DNA of 64,000 nucleotides from Candidatus Woesearchaeota archaeon (GCA_016188215.1 JACPIF010000011.1:156142-220141); one strand, 5' to 3'; shown: positions 1 to 8,651, numbered from the stretch's first letter. The notes: generated from the letters alone by a model not told the origin. Made by a program: numbers and translations.

Positions 1-261
1 GCAAAAGTGGAGAAGAAGCCAAGCGTCAGGGCGTCAATCGGCATCTACGAGCGTGCCCAGTCAAATGCATTCCTCAAAGGAAGGAAGGCTGTTGCATTTG
101 ATGATGTCAAGGACGCCATAATCTCAGTCCTGTCCCACAGGATTGAGCTCAAGCCATCTGCCCGCTATCTCCAGAGCCCTGAAGATTTTGTCAGGGAGGA
201 ATTCAAGAGATTCTCGGAAAATATCTCGGAATTGAAGCAGAAGCAGGGTGATGCCCCCTGA
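1..261 (+). CDS. MoxR/Mg-chelatase I-like AAA+ ATPase, C-terminal end (partial)
   Basis: The gene begins left of the window and the frame is open from base 1. The visible 86 codons show the C-terminal helical lid of a MoxR or magnesium-chelatase subunit I-type AAA+ ATPase, with PSVRASIGIYERAQ and the following helix AVAFDDVKDAIISVLSHRI. Walker A and B lie outside the window. The stop codon overlaps the start of the von Willebrand factor A gene behind it, the usual arrangement of MoxR/VWA pairs, in which the ATPase acts on a client held by the VWA protein. The client is unknown here. Assignment of the family is good; the exact subfamily is not determined. Confidence 0.75.
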   Translation, partial: AKVEKKPSVRASIGIYERAQSNAFLKGRKAVAFDDVKDAIISVLSHRIELKPSARYLQSPEDFVREEFKRFSENISELKQKQGDAP

Positions 262-1432
262 CGCTGATGTCAGGTTAGTTGAAGGCACTTCAATAGACGA
301 GATGCAGGGCAAGCTGAGATTCACTTCTGTGGACAACAAGCTCATGCATGCTGTTCTGGAGAATGACCGCAAGGTAATTGATGAAGGAAAATTGATCAGG
401 GAGAGCATCAGCAACAATATAGGCGCCTTTACCCCTGACCTGATGTTTGAGCAGATAGTAAAGAACTATTCCCTGACAAAGCAATTATTCGGCGATTCGC
501 TGCTAAGGCGGTTGACAGGCTACGACGCCCGCTACATTGAGAAGAATCTCCATATCCCTGAATTCAGGCGCGAGTTGAGGAGCAGGCTCGCAGAGACTAT
601 TGAGCACATGAAAGATGAGGGTTTTGTTGAATCTTCCGGTGAAGTCACGCAGAAAGGCCTGGAGCTTGCATCTTTAGTATTATACACTGAAGAGCTTGAC
701 CATCTTGCTCCTAAAGGGGCTTTTGGCGAGAAGCTTCACAAGAAGTTTTCAGTCTACGGCGACAAGGCAGAAGACAAGCGGTTCAGGAAAGGTGACACCT
801 ACCGGAACCTTGCCCTTAGGAAATCTCTCAAGATGGCTATTAGAAGGTCTCATGCAGAATTATTGCGTGAGGACCTCAAGACTTTTGAGCGCCAGAGCAA
901 GGGGCAGATATATATCATCTATGCCCTGGACGCATCTGGCAGTATGCGCGGCCGCAAGATAGATACTTGCAAGAAGGCAGGCGTTGCACTTGCTTTTAAC
1001 GCATTGAGGAAACAGGACAAAGTCGGCCTGATTGTGTTCGGCTCTGACATCAAGACCAGCATACCGCCTACAGATAATTTCACCCAGCTCTTGAAGGAAA
1101 TTACCAGGATAAAGGCAGCCAAGGAAACAAACATTGCAAAAACCATACAGAGGGCAACTGAATTGTTTCCCGCAACAGATGCCACCAGGCATTTAATCCT
1201 GCTTACAGATGCGCTCCCCACAACTGGAGAAGACCCCCAGCAGGAGACCATTGAGATGGTATCCCTTGCCCGAAGCATGGGCATCACAGTCTCGTTGATA
1301 GGCATCCAGCTGGATGAGAAAGGAAAGAAGCTTGCAGAAAAAATAGTCGAGCTTGGACAAGGAAGGCTTTATGTGGTCAGGGATTTGGAGAACCTGGACA
1401 AGATTGTATTGGAGGATTATTATGCTTTATGA
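251..1432 (+). CDS. VWA domain protein, partner of the upstream AAA+ ATPase
   Basis: The last 170 residues form a von Willebrand factor A domain. Its metal-ion-dependent adhesion site starts with DASGS at about residue 227, and later carries the TDALP segment typical of chelatase subunit D-like proteins. The first 200 residues are helical and charged and probably bind the ATPase. ATG 251 directly follows an in-frame GTG at 248; either may be used, and both overlap the ATPase gene, implying translational coupling. In known MoxR/VWA systems the pair acts as a chaperone that inserts metal or assembles complexes. The target here cannot be read from the neighbourhood. Confidence 0.8.
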   Translation: MPPDADVRLVEGTSIDEMQGKLRFTSVDNKLMHAVLENDRKVIDEGKLIRESISNNIGAFTPDLMFEQIVKNYSLTKQLFGDSLLRRLTGYDARYIEKNLHIPEFRRELRSRLAETIEHMKDEGFVESSGEVTQKGLELASLVLYTEELDHLAPKGAFGEKLHKKFSVYGDKAEDKRFRKGDTYRNLALRKSLKMAIRRSHAELLREDLKTFERQSKGQIYIIYALDASGSMRGRKIDTCKKAGVALAFNALRKQDKVGLIVFGSDIKTSIPPTDNFTQLLKEITRIKAAKETNIAKTIQRATELFPATDATRHLILLTDALPTTGEDPQQETIEMVSLARSMGITVSLIGIQLDEKGKKLAEKIVELGQGRLYVVRDLENLDKIVLEDYYAL

Positions 1433-1774
1433 GGTTCTTTGATATGCTACATATACTGCGAAAAGTTCAGAAATATTAGTTTCCCCGTCCATGCATGCAT
1501 CAACTCTGCTGCTGACGCGGCGCGCAAAATCTTGCATGACCTGAAAAGAAAAATGACTCCAATAGCAGGTCTCAAATATCTTGCCTTGCGGCCCTGAGAT
1601 GCATGCGGAGGTTATATACGCAGGGCTTGACTTAGTATTTATGATTACTGCCTGCGCTTCTAATAGAGAGTTTTGGGAAGATCTTCTAAAAAATAAGAGT
1701 GTATCAATACTTCCATCCACAACCCATCCACTTTGGCGCAATAAATCAACAGATTCATTTACCGTAAATCCCAT
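1427..1774 (-). CDS. Hypothetical protein, 115 residues
   Basis: An open frame of 115 residues on the minus strand, convergent with the VWA gene and overlapping its last six bases. I do not recognise it. It has no membrane segment, no obvious metal-binding cluster and mixed alpha/beta composition. The start ATG at 1774 lies next to a tandem repeat of AAGTCCAAT (1776-1793). No SD sequence is visible. A plus-strand frame of 79 codons covers the same stretch but looks less protein-like. Coding status is likely but not certain. Confidence 0.45.
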   Translation of the reverse strand: MGFTVNESVDLLRQSGWVVDGSIDTLLFFRRSSQNSLLEAQAVIINTKSSPAYITSACISGPQGKIFETCYWSHFSFQVMQDFARRVSSRVDACMDGETNISELFAVYVAYQRTS

Positions 1775-1828
1775 AAGTCCAATAAGTCCAATAATTTACT
1801 ATTATTTAAAAATATTATGACAATCACC

Positions 1829-1848
1829 TTTAAATATCAATTATATAT
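1829..1848 (+). promoter_or_regulatory. TATA element of the metallophosphoesterase gene
   Basis: TTTAAATATCAATTATATAT lies 11-30 bases before ATG 1859, with no SD sequence between. It matches an archaeal BRE/TATA promoter for a leaderless transcript and decides the start at 1859 rather than the in-frame ATG at 1817. Confidence 0.6.
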
Positions 1849-1858
1849 ACCCAAAGCC

Positions 1859-2458
1859 ATGAAGCTCTTGGCATTTACTGACCTCCATTTATCATTGACT
1901 AATTTTGCAAAGATAGAGAAGCTTGCGAATAAGGAGAAGCCGGATTTTATAGTCTGCTGTGGGGACATATCTATCTTTGAGGATAACCTTGAGTTCATCA
2001 TCAGGAAGATAGCCTCGCTCAGGTTCCGCATCCTTCTCGTGAACGGCAACCATGAGGACGAGCTGGTGATGAGCAGGCTATGCAACAAATATCCCAACAT
2101 AAACTTTATCCACCGCAAGTCATACGTCTATGGCAACTACCAGTTCTTCGGCTATGGCGGCGACGGCTTCTCCCATATTGACGAGGATTTTGAGCAGCTC
2201 GCCAAGTCATTCAAGCGGTTTGCAAAGAAAGATACCAAGAAGATCCTGGTGACGCACGCCCCTCCCTACGGCACCAAGCTTGACGTTCTGTATGATGACG
2301 AGCACCATGGCAATTATTCAATAAGGAAGTTCATAGACCAGATGAAGCCAGAGTTAGCCTTATGCGGCCATTTCCATGAGAATTTCAGGGTTAAGCAGAA
2401 GCTGGGCCATACAACAATAGTTAATCCGGGGCCATCAGGGATGGTTGTCAAGGTATAG
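1859..2458 (+). CDS. Calcineurin-like metallophosphoesterase
   Basis: A 199-residue single-domain phosphoesterase. All motifs of the family are seen in order: FTDLH at the N-terminus, CCGDIS, NGNHE, THAPPYG and CGHFHE. These supply the Asp, His and Asn ligands of the two-metal centre. Proteins of this size hydrolyse phosphomonoesters or diesters; the substrate cannot be told. The start is placed at ATG 1859 because the first beta-strand MKLLAFTD begins there and a TATA element sits at the right distance. An in-frame ATG at 1817 would add 14 residues that overlap the promoter. Confidence 0.88.
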   Translation: MKLLAFTDLHLSLTNFAKIEKLANKEKPDFIVCCGDISIFEDNLEFIIRKIASLRFRILLVNGNHEDELVMSRLCNKYPNINFIHRKSYVYGNYQFFGYGGDGFSHIDEDFEQLAKSFKRFAKKDTKKILVTHAPPYGTKLDVLYDDEHHGNYSIRKFIDQMKPELALCGHFHENFRVKQKLGHTTIVNPGPSGMVVKV

Positions 2459-2530
2459 TGCCGTCCGCAGGACTCGTACAGTGCGCGAACTAGGTGAGCG
2501 CAAGACTGCGTAGCGATGCAAATTAGTAAG
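2457..2530. repeat. GC-rich intergenic element sharing short blocks with two others
   Basis: Between two convergent genes lies a GC-rich stretch that starts at the stop codon of the phosphoesterase. It contains TGCCGTCC at 2459-2466 and CAGTGCG shortly after. The same blocks in the same order occur at 23671-23715, and TGCCGTCC also occurs at 52799-52806. It may be a decayed dispersed repeat or a structured transcript end. Confidence 0.35.
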
Positions 2531-2546
2531 TATAAGAAATCATTAA

Positions 2547-3521
2547 TCACAAAGAAACAGCCTCTTCCTCAACCTCCAAAAATCGGTCAGGGCTGTCCTC
2601 TTTCATGACAAGCACGACATTGCTCTCTTCCTTTCCGTCAACTATTTTCCTGCCTGTAGACTGACATATCTTTTCAGCAAAACCCTTAACTTCTTCAAAA
2701 GTAGGCATATTTTCCTCTTTCAGGAACTGCATGCTGCCGCCAACATGCATGTATCCTTTTATCTCAATAAAAGTAGGATCGCCTTTTTCAATCAATGCCT
2801 TGTATCCTTCAATGTCGCAGTCATTTAAATCCTTAATTAGTGTCATCCTTACCACAGTTCTAGTCTTGCCCTTCATCTGCCTGAGCAGCTCTAGGCTTCT
2901 GTTCAATCGTTCCCATCCATCCTTGAAGAAAGGCCTGTCAATCTTGTCAAACAGCTCTTTATTTGGGGCGTCAACAGAAATATACAGTTGCGTCGGCGGC
3001 TCAAGAGCTTCCATCTTGTCAGGATGCTGCCCTCTTGTTACCAGGAAACTGGTCTTCCCTCTTGAACGGATTTCCTTAATCAATTCATTTATCCTAGGAT
3101 ATGTGATGCTTTCTCCAACGAGGGAAAGTGCAAAATGCATGGGTTCCTGAGCCTGCTTATATTTTCTGCGGTTTGTCTTGTCATTGCCACCAAAGCCAAG
3201 GAGCATCTTCCTCTGGGCTTCCATGCTCTGTTCTAATACCTGTAAAGGATCATCGCCTATATCCTGCAGGTCAAAATCCCGCTGCGGATGCGTTACCGGG
3301 TCGCGCCAGCAGAACATGCAGGCATTCGCGCAGCCTAAAGCAGTTGTCATCTGCACGCACCTGTGTGATTGTATGCCGTAGAACTTCTGCTTGTAGCACA
3401 TGTCTTCGTCTTTCAGCGATTTCTTGGTATAGTGGCACACTTTTACAGCGCTATGCTCGCTATCCCCCACAAATCTGTACTGCTGCTCTTCCAGTTTTCT
3501 TTTGATTGGCTTCGCTACCAT
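2547..3521 (-). CDS. taw1: tRNA 4-demethylwyosine synthase (Taw1/TYW1)
   Basis: A radical SAM enzyme of 324 residues that condenses pyruvate with N1-methylguanosine at position 37 of tRNA-Phe to make the tricyclic 4-demethylwyosine base. The SAM cluster motif CANACMFC is at residues 64-71 and is preceded by two further cysteines (29 and 42) and C55, which in TYW1 hold a second 4Fe-4S cluster. HRCVQMTTALGCANACMFCW is characteristic of TYW1. Length matches the archaeal form, which lacks the eukaryotic flavodoxin domain. A TATA-like element at 3543-3553 lies 26 bases before ATG 3521, so the mRNA is probably leaderless. Confidence 0.93.
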   Translation of the reverse strand: MVAKPIKRKLEEQQYRFVGDSEHSAVKVCHYTKKSLKDEDMCYKQKFYGIQSHRCVQMTTALGCANACMFCWRDPVTHPQRDFDLQDIGDDPLQVLEQSMEAQRKMLLGFGGNDKTNRRKYKQAQEPMHFALSLVGESITYPRINELIKEIRSRGKTSFLVTRGQHPDKMEALEPPTQLYISVDAPNKELFDKIDRPFFKDGWERLNRSLELLRQMKGKTRTVVRMTLIKDLNDCDIEGYKALIEKGDPTFIEIKGYMHVGGSMQFLKEENMPTFEEVKGFAEKICQSTGRKIVDGKEESNVVLVMKEDSPDRFLEVEEEAVSL

Positions 3522-3648
3522 GCGTTAGGCTAAAGTAAATCAATTTATAAAATTTTCTTAATAAACATTATATTAGCCAAGCAAGTTTATTACCAAATGA
3601 TAAATTAAAATAGAAAAGTTCTTTAACATCACCTTTTTCCAAATAACT

Positions 3649-4065
3649 ATGCAATGCGGCATGTGCAATCTGGTAAGCCATACAGCAACCTTGATTTTTC
3701 ATAACGGCACTATCATAGTCTCCCTTAATTACGAGCCTCTGAAAGAACCTCATTTTATTGTGTTGCCGAAGAGGCACGTAGAAGACGTAGGTCAGCTAAA
3801 AGGCGAAGAGCTTAAGGCTATGTTTGATTATATCACAAAACTGGAAAAAGTCATAAAACAGTATGCGGGCCAGGAGGCATTCATCGGCATGAACCGCGGC
3901 AGGCTCGCAACCCAGCCTCATATCCATTTCCATGTCCTGCCATATACAGTTGGAATTCGCGGCTTTTTCGCAAAAGCAGAGGGCAGCCAGATGAGACTGA
4001 GGCATTCAGACGAGCATCTGATGCAGGTTAAGGAAAAGGTTCTTGAATTGCTAAAAGTTGCATAG
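3649..4065 (+). CDS. HIT family nucleotide hydrolase
   Basis: A 138-residue histidine-triad protein. The signature QPHIHFHVLP places the triad at H91, H93 and H95. N-terminal MQCGMCNL resembles the CxxC zinc-binding opening of many HIT proteins, and KRHVEDV is the usual conserved segment after the first sheet. HIT proteins hydrolyse adenosine phosphoramidates or dinucleoside polyphosphates. The downstream gene starts 31 bases later with its own promoter, so the gene is probably monocistronic. Confidence 0.9.
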   Translation: MQCGMCNLVSHTATLIFHNGTIIVSLNYEPLKEPHFIVLPKRHVEDVGQLKGEELKAMFDYITKLEKVIKQYAGQEAFIGMNRGRLATQPHIHFHVLPYTVGIRGFFAKAEGSQMRLRHSDEHLMQVKEKVLELLKVA

Positions 4066-4096
4066 TTTTTTAAATCACTCTCGTTTTACGCCTTTA

Positions 4097-4600
4097 ATGG
4101 ATATCATCGCAAAACTGAAAAGCCTGGAGCATACTCTTGAGTTCAAAGACTGGCAAGCGCAGCACCACGGCCATTACCTGGTGCATGCCTTCAAGCTCCT
4201 GGACGAGGCTAACAAGAGCATCTGGCAGATAGGATATTATGACAAGGAAACTGATACTATCACTACATTTGTTATTGAAGATGGCAAAGAGCTGAAGATC
4301 ATCCCTAACCTTGAGATTTTCAAGGAAGAGAAGGCAGCCATACAGAAGCTGGACATCTCCAAAGTCAAGGTAAATGCTCAGGAAGCAGTTGACAAGGCAG
4401 AGGCATTCCTCAAGGAGCAATACCCTGGTGAAGTCATAGTAAAGACAATACTAATCCTGCAGAGCATAGAGCACGGGCAAGTCTACAATCTAAGCTTCAT
4501 AACTAAGAGTGTTAGTACCATCAACATAAAGCTGGCAGCAGACTCAGGCCAGGTATTAGAGCATCATAAGATTTCTCTTTCGGATTTAAAGGCGCAGTAA
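4097..4600 (+). CDS. Hypothetical protein, PepSY-like
   Basis: A 167-residue soluble protein. The segment VNAQEAVDKAEAFLKEQYPG followed by a beta-rich stretch ending in DSGQVLEHHK resembles a PepSY-like fold, but the match is weak and no function follows from it. The start is set at ATG 4097 because a TTTTTTAAAT element at 4065-4074 is 26 bases upstream; an upstream in-frame ATG at 4058 would lie inside the HIT gene. The dehydrogenase gene starts 2 bases after the stop, so the two are co-transcribed. Confidence 0.6.
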   Translation: MDIIAKLKSLEHTLEFKDWQAQHHGHYLVHAFKLLDEANKSIWQIGYYDKETDTITTFVIEDGKELKIIPNLEIFKEEKAAIQKLDISKVKVNAQEAVDKAEAFLKEQYPGEVIVKTILILQSIEHGQVYNLSFITKSVSTINIKLAADSGQVLEHHKISLSDLKAQ

Positions 4601-4602
4601 AT

Positions 4603-5562
4603 ATGGCAGACAAACAAAATCTTGTAATTGGCATTCTTGCGAATATCTTCCCGATCCAGCCGCACCATATCACAGAAATCCGAAAAATAGTCCCCTCTGC
4701 AACTGTTATTGAGTACGCTCCTGAAACTATAGCGGAAGCTAATATTGACATCCTCCTTTCCTTCAGGCTTCCGCAGGAGATTCTAGACAATTCAAAACAG
4801 CTGAAATGGGTGCATGCATTGAGCGCAGGTGTAGATGACTTTATCCCCAAGCTGAGGAACACTGATATTATCCTGACAAACTCTTCTGGAGTCCATCCTA
4901 TCCCTATTGCAGAGCATGTCTTTGGCATGCTTCTGATGCACAACCGCAGGCTCAATAAGGCAGTGTTAAGCCAGCAGCAAAAGGAATGGAAAGCATACAG
5001 GCACGATGTTTCAGAGCTTAACGGCAAGACAATACTCATTCTGGGTTATGGCGCAATTGGCATCCAGATCGGCAAAATAGCAAAGGCATTCGGCATGGCT
5101 GTTATCGGCACAAAGCGCACAAAAACAAGGGAGCAGTATGCAGACACTATCATTGCTCATGACGAATTAAGCTCATATATTCCTAAAGCAGACTACATAG
5201 TGATAGCATTGCCTGCCACCCCTGACACATTCCACTTCTTTGGCAGTAATTATCTTGCACTAATGAAGCAGGATGCAGCCATAGTCAACATTGGCAGGGG
5301 CGAAGTGATAGACGAGCACGCTTTAATTGAAACCTTAAAAGAGAGAAAAGACATTACTGCACTGCTTGATGTGTTCGAGACAGAGCCATTGCCTCCGTCA
5401 AGCCCATTGTGGGGTATGGACAATGTCCTTATAACAGCCCACTACGCCGGCGCAACGCCAGAATATATGGACAGGGCAATCGCAATCTTCTGCGCCAACC
5501 TTAAGGCATATATAGAAGGCAGGAAAATGCCGAATCTTGTTGAAAAGGAGCTTGGGTATTGA
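4603..5562 (+). CDS. D-isomer-specific 2-hydroxyacid dehydrogenase
   Basis: A 319-residue NAD(P)-dependent oxidoreductase of the D-2-hydroxyacid dehydrogenase family. The Rossmann fingerprint GYGAIG is at 148-153. The catalytic triad is visible: Arg232 in NIGRGEVID, Glu near 259-261 in DVFETEPLP, and His280 in ITAHYAG. The substrate, such as glyoxylate, hydroxypyruvate or phosphoglycerate, cannot be assigned; there is no ACT domain as in many serine-pathway enzymes. It forms an operon with the PepSY-like gene in front. Confidence 0.9.
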   Translation: MADKQNLVIGILANIFPIQPHHITEIRKIVPSATVIEYAPETIAEANIDILLSFRLPQEILDNSKQLKWVHALSAGVDDFIPKLRNTDIILTNSSGVHPIPIAEHVFGMLLMHNRRLNKAVLSQQQKEWKAYRHDVSELNGKTILILGYGAIGIQIGKIAKAFGMAVIGTKRTKTREQYADTIIAHDELSSYIPKADYIVIALPATPDTFHFFGSNYLALMKQDAAIVNIGRGEVIDEHALIETLKERKDITALLDVFETEPLPPSSPLWGMDNVLITAHYAGATPEYMDRAIAIFCANLKAYIEGRKMPNLVEKELGY

Positions 5563-5610
5563 TTATTTTCATATATAGACTTTATTTGATTTTTTACCAG
5601 GAATCCCGGT

Positions 5611-5626
5611 AAATTTATATATTTAC
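5611..5626 (+). promoter_or_regulatory. TATA element of the GHKL/DUF4325 operon
   Basis: AAATTTATATATTTAC lies about 26 bases before ATG 5645 with no SD sequence, the pattern of a leaderless archaeal promoter. Confidence 0.5.
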
Positions 5627-5644
5627 TGTTATTTATCTTAGATT

Positions 5645-6613
5645 ATGGAAATTCATCTACCAAATAGTGCTTTTTTAGGAAATATAGACCCTTTTATTCG
5701 TTCATATCGTCCGAACAACAAAAAGGAACTAAAGATCAGCTTTAATGATGCTTGGGTATCAGTCCATCCCGTAGTTCTCTGTATGGTCGCCTCTTTAGGA
5801 TTGTATGTTAGTAATGGCGGTGGAGAAATTTTTTGTCAGAAGCCAACAGCAACATCAAAACACTATCTGGAGCGGATGGGTTTGTTTCAAATACTGGAAC
5901 TAGATTCAGAAATAAAAATTAAATCTCATGAGTCTGCTGGGAGATTCATACCTTTGACCCAAATATTTAATTCGCAAGAGCTATATAAATTCATTACAGA
6001 GATGATACCATTGTTACACTCAGAACCTTCGCATGTTGAGCCTATAAAGTATGTCATAAGTGAGTTAGTAAGAAATGTGTTTGAACATTCTGAATCTGAG
6101 ATGGGTGCAATTGTTTGTGCCCAGTACCATAAAAAAAATAATGTAATCAGAATTGGTGTAGTTGATTCTGGTATTGGAATAAGAAAATCAATTAGTTATT
6201 CATATGAAACTGAGGATGATCTTCACGCATTGCAATTGGCACTTACTCCAGGTATTACAGGTAAAACTAGAAATATTGGTGGCACAGAAACAAATGCGGG
6301 GGCTGGACTTTTTTTCATTAAATCTATTGCTAAAGTAAATAGAGACTTTTTTGTAATATATAGTGGTAATGCCCTCTACAAATTATTAAAAACCCTACCA
6401 GGATCCCCAATAAAGTTAAATATGAATCCTTTTGAAGACAGGAGTTCTAGATCAAATAACTTTCCCTATTGGCAAGGCACTGTTGTAGGAATTGATATCT
6501 CATTAAATAGACATCAAACTTTTGATAAGCTTTTGGAGCTGATTCGAGAGACATATTTTAAAGATATAAAAGAAAGGAAAAAAGAGAGGTTTAAAAAACC
6601 AAAATTTATATGA
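5645..6613 (+). CDS. GHKL-type ATPase (HATPase_c) of an anti-sigma-like switch
   Basis: A 322-residue cytosolic protein with a GHKL ATP-binding fold in its second half. The N box is ELVRNVFEHS at 140-149, the G1 box DSGIGI starts at 174 and the G2 box NAGAGLFF at 217-224. There is no phosphoacceptor histidine domain, receiver or membrane segment, so it is not a classical sensor kinase. The first 130 residues match nothing I know. The gene overlaps the downstream STAS-like DUF4325 gene by ATGA. In bacteria such pairs resemble RsbW/RsbV-type kinase and antagonist switches; archaea have no sigma factor, so the target must be different. The pair is much more AT-rich than its neighbours, suggesting transfer. 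Confidence 0.8.
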   Translation: MEIHLPNSAFLGNIDPFIRSYRPNNKKELKISFNDAWVSVHPVVLCMVASLGLYVSNGGGEIFCQKPTATSKHYLERMGLFQILELDSEIKIKSHESAGRFIPLTQIFNSQELYKFITEMIPLLHSEPSHVEPIKYVISELVRNVFEHSESEMGAIVCAQYHKKNNVIRIGVVDSGIGIRKSISYSYETEDDLHALQLALTPGITGKTRNIGGTETNAGAGLFFIKSIAKVNRDFFVIYSGNALYKLLKTLPGSPIKLNMNPFEDRSSRSNNFPYWQGTVVGIDISLNRHQTFDKLLELIRETYFKDIKERKKERFKKPKFI

Positions 6614-6900
6614 TATACATAAAGCTGTTTGAAAGAGTCGGAAGTTTTGCTGAAGATAAGGATATTGCACGGGCTATACGAACAGAGGAAATTTTACCTT
6701 ACTTAGAAGAAAAACAAGTAACTTTAGATTTTGAAAATATAGAGGGAGCCACTCAATCTTTTATCCATGCCCTTATAAGTGATTTGATTAGAAAAAAGGG
6801 AATTGAAGTATTGGATAAAATCTTTTTTAAGAATTGCAATGAAACTGTTAAGGGGATAATTGGGATCGTAGTTGAATATATGCAAGATAAGGAGGAATAA
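6610..6900 (+). CDS. STAS-like DUF4325 protein
   Basis: A 96-residue protein matching the STAS-like DUF4325 family: a beta-strand with VTLDFENIEGATQSFIHAL, where the loop serine/threonine-containing ATQSF follows the second strand, then a helix and the strand IFFKNCNE. It is joined by an ATGA overlap to the GHKL ATPase gene, so the two proteins are made together and very likely act as a pair. Whether a residue is phosphorylated, as in SpoIIAA/RsbV antagonists, cannot be told. Low GC content matches its partner and differs from the flanking genes. Confidence 0.75.
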   Translation: MIYIKLFERVGSFAEDKDIARAIRTEEILPYLEEKQVTLDFENIEGATQSFIHALISDLIRKKGIEVLDKIFFKNCNETVKGIIGIVVEYMQDKEE

Positions 6901-6988
6901 AGGAACATAGTTTTTCCACACTTCCAAAACCCTTATATACTCCTTCCCATATAGCAGCTTTCTCTCATTATCATTTTTGGTGGGTGTC

Positions 6989-8485
6989 ATGTCATTCCAA
7001 GCGTTATATAAAGGCAGCAGGCTGATAATAGGCAATCCGGACGGAAACGTAGGCATAATAACGTTGTGGACAAAGGCTTCTGAGATTGCAAAAAAGATAG
7101 ACAAAAACAATTACGCAGTCTTAGGCCAACTCTTCTCAGCAGAACGTGGTTTAGACTTATTAGTTAGGAATTTACTGGCAAACCCTCAGATACAGCATTT
7201 GATCATCACAGGCGTGGATTTCTCGCGCTCAGGCATTGTTTTAATGGACTTCTTTGAAAAAGGCTTCCATAAAGGAAAGACAGACATTACAGAAAAGCCA
7301 TGCTGGCGCGTCAATTCTGAGTATGAAGGCTATATTGACCTGGATATCCCGGAAGAGGATTTGAATCAATTAAGGGCATCTATACACGCAATTAAAGTCC
7401 AGGATATAACTAAATTTGATTTCAGCTCCTTAAAAGAGCCAAAGCAGCTTCGTAAAAAGAAGGAATTCATCAAAAAAGAAGAACAGACCATAAAATACGT
7501 AGGGGAAGACATCGGCTACATAGTGAGGGGAAAGACAATAGGCGAGGCCTGGCTGAAGATCCTTGACACAATCCTTAAGTTTGGCAAGATAAACGCAACT
7601 CATTATGATGACCAGCAGAAGGAAGTCATCAACATGCTCTCTATCATTACAGAAGAGGATCCACACAACTTCAAGTTTGAGGAATACTTCCCTGGTGATG
7701 AGAAGCATATCAAGGAATACATCCCAAGAATCACAAGGGATGTAAAAGGCGGCATCCACCAGAACGAATACACGTACGGCAGCCGCATGAGATCTTGGTT
7801 CAATATAGACCAGGTCAAAGGAGCTGTAGCAAAACTCACAAGAGAGCCTATCTCAAGGGCAGTAGTCATCTCCTTATGGGACCAGAATAAAGACCTGACC
7901 ATAGGCGGCTCTCCATGTCTTAACCATATATGGCTCCGCATCCGTGATAACAAGCTGCACATGACTGCTATCTTCAGGAGCCATGACATGTTTGAAGGCT
8001 ATCCTGAAAATGCTTTCGGCCTGCGCTCTTTGCAGGAAGAAGTGCGGCAGCAGGTCATTTCCGGATTAAAGGAACAGGGAAGAAATGATGAAGCAGGCAT
8101 AAAGCTGGGCAGCATGGTCATCTTATCACAGTCTGCGCACATTTACGATGATTCGTGGGAAAGATGCCAGAAGATTGTAGAGAAATACATCCGCAGGTAT
8201 CAGTGGCATATGAATGAGTTTGATCCAAGGGGAAACCTTATCATCACTATAGGCGATGAGAATATTATAGTTGAGCATACCTCCCCAGAAAAAGAAACCC
8301 TGGGAATCTACAAGGCAAAGACAGCCATTGAAATGCGTGACATTCTTATAAGGGAAAATATTATCTCACTAATTCCTCATGCCTTGGACATAGGCATTGA
8401 GCTGATGAAGGCAGAACTAGCAATAGCACACGGTCTTGAGTATCTACAGGATAATCCTATAGAATTGCAGCGACGTAAAAGATAG
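6989..8485 (+). CDS. Thymidylate synthase-like protein with N-terminal DUF4346-like domain
   Basis: A 498-residue two-domain protein. The first 130 residues, with NPQIQHLIITGVDFSRSG, resemble the DUF4346/MtrA-like domain. The remainder resembles ThyA: GGSPCLNHIWLRIRD provides the likely catalytic cysteine, followed by FRSHDMFEGYPENAFGLRSL, equivalent to the RS-D-FLGLPFN segment that binds dUMP. It would methylate dUMP to dTMP or a related base. The fusion suggests use of a non-standard C1 carrier such as a pterin. ATG 6989 is preceded by GGTGGG at 6979-6984, an SD site; an in-frame TTG at 6977 is less likely. A small gene and an NrdG-like gene follow closely. Confidence 0.8.
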   Translation: MSFQALYKGSRLIIGNPDGNVGIITLWTKASEIAKKIDKNNYAVLGQLFSAERGLDLLVRNLLANPQIQHLIITGVDFSRSGIVLMDFFEKGFHKGKTDITEKPCWRVNSEYEGYIDLDIPEEDLNQLRASIHAIKVQDITKFDFSSLKEPKQLRKKKEFIKKEEQTIKYVGEDIGYIVRGKTIGEAWLKILDTILKFGKINATHYDDQQKEVINMLSIITEEDPHNFKFEEYFPGDEKHIKEYIPRITRDVKGGIHQNEYTYGSRMRSWFNIDQVKGAVAKLTREPISRAVVISLWDQNKDLTIGGSPCLNHIWLRIRDNKLHMTAIFRSHDMFEGYPENAFGLRSLQEEVRQQVISGLKEQGRNDEAGIKLGSMVILSQSAHIYDDSWERCQKIVEKYIRRYQWHMNEFDPRGNLIITIGDENIIVEHTSPEKETLGIYKAKTAIEMRDILIRENIISLIPHALDIGIELMKAELAIAHGLEYLQDNPIELQRRKR

Positions 8486-8508
8486 CGACCAGAGCAAGAC
8501 AAAATGTT

Positions 8509-8517
8509 GAGGAGGGG
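8509..8517 (+). promoter_or_regulatory. Strong Shine-Dalgarno site of the 41-residue gene
   Basis: GAGGAGGGG ends seven bases before ATG 8524. It is one of the best SD sites in the window and is the main reason to accept the short gene as coding. Confidence 0.65.
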
Positions 8518-8523
8518 TCAGCT

Positions 8524-8649
8524 ATGGTTGAAGTCAAGAAGAGCAGCAAGCACATGAACAGCATAAGCTATAACACAATAAAGAAAAACAAGACCTTGGA
8601 GAGCTTCGTTGTCAGGGACGAGGAGCCTCAGGAGGAGGAAGCGAAGTAA
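8524..8649 (+). CDS. Small charged protein, 41 residues
   Basis: ATG 8524 opens a 41-codon frame rich in Lys and Glu, starting MVEVKKSSKHMNSISYNTIK and ending with an acidic tail. It lies between the thymidylate synthase-like gene and the NrdG-like gene, with a strong SD site in front and only two bases to the next start. I do not know a family for it. The spacing implies co-expression with the activase; it could be a small partner of the reductase or activase, which is inference from position only. Confidence 0.6.
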   Translation: MVEVKKSSKHMNSISYNTIKKNKTLESFVVRDEEPQEEEAK

Positions 8650-8651
8650 CA

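Noticed and set aside
1581-1820. A plus-strand frame of 79 codons
   Set aside because: It overlaps the more protein-like minus-strand frame and the phosphoesterase promoter, and ends in a low-complexity Tyr/Ile stretch.
5645-6613. GHKL protein as a classical sensor histidine kinase or as MutL/Hsp90
   Set aside because: No phosphoacceptor helix, receiver or membrane span, and no MutL or Hsp90 middle domain is present.
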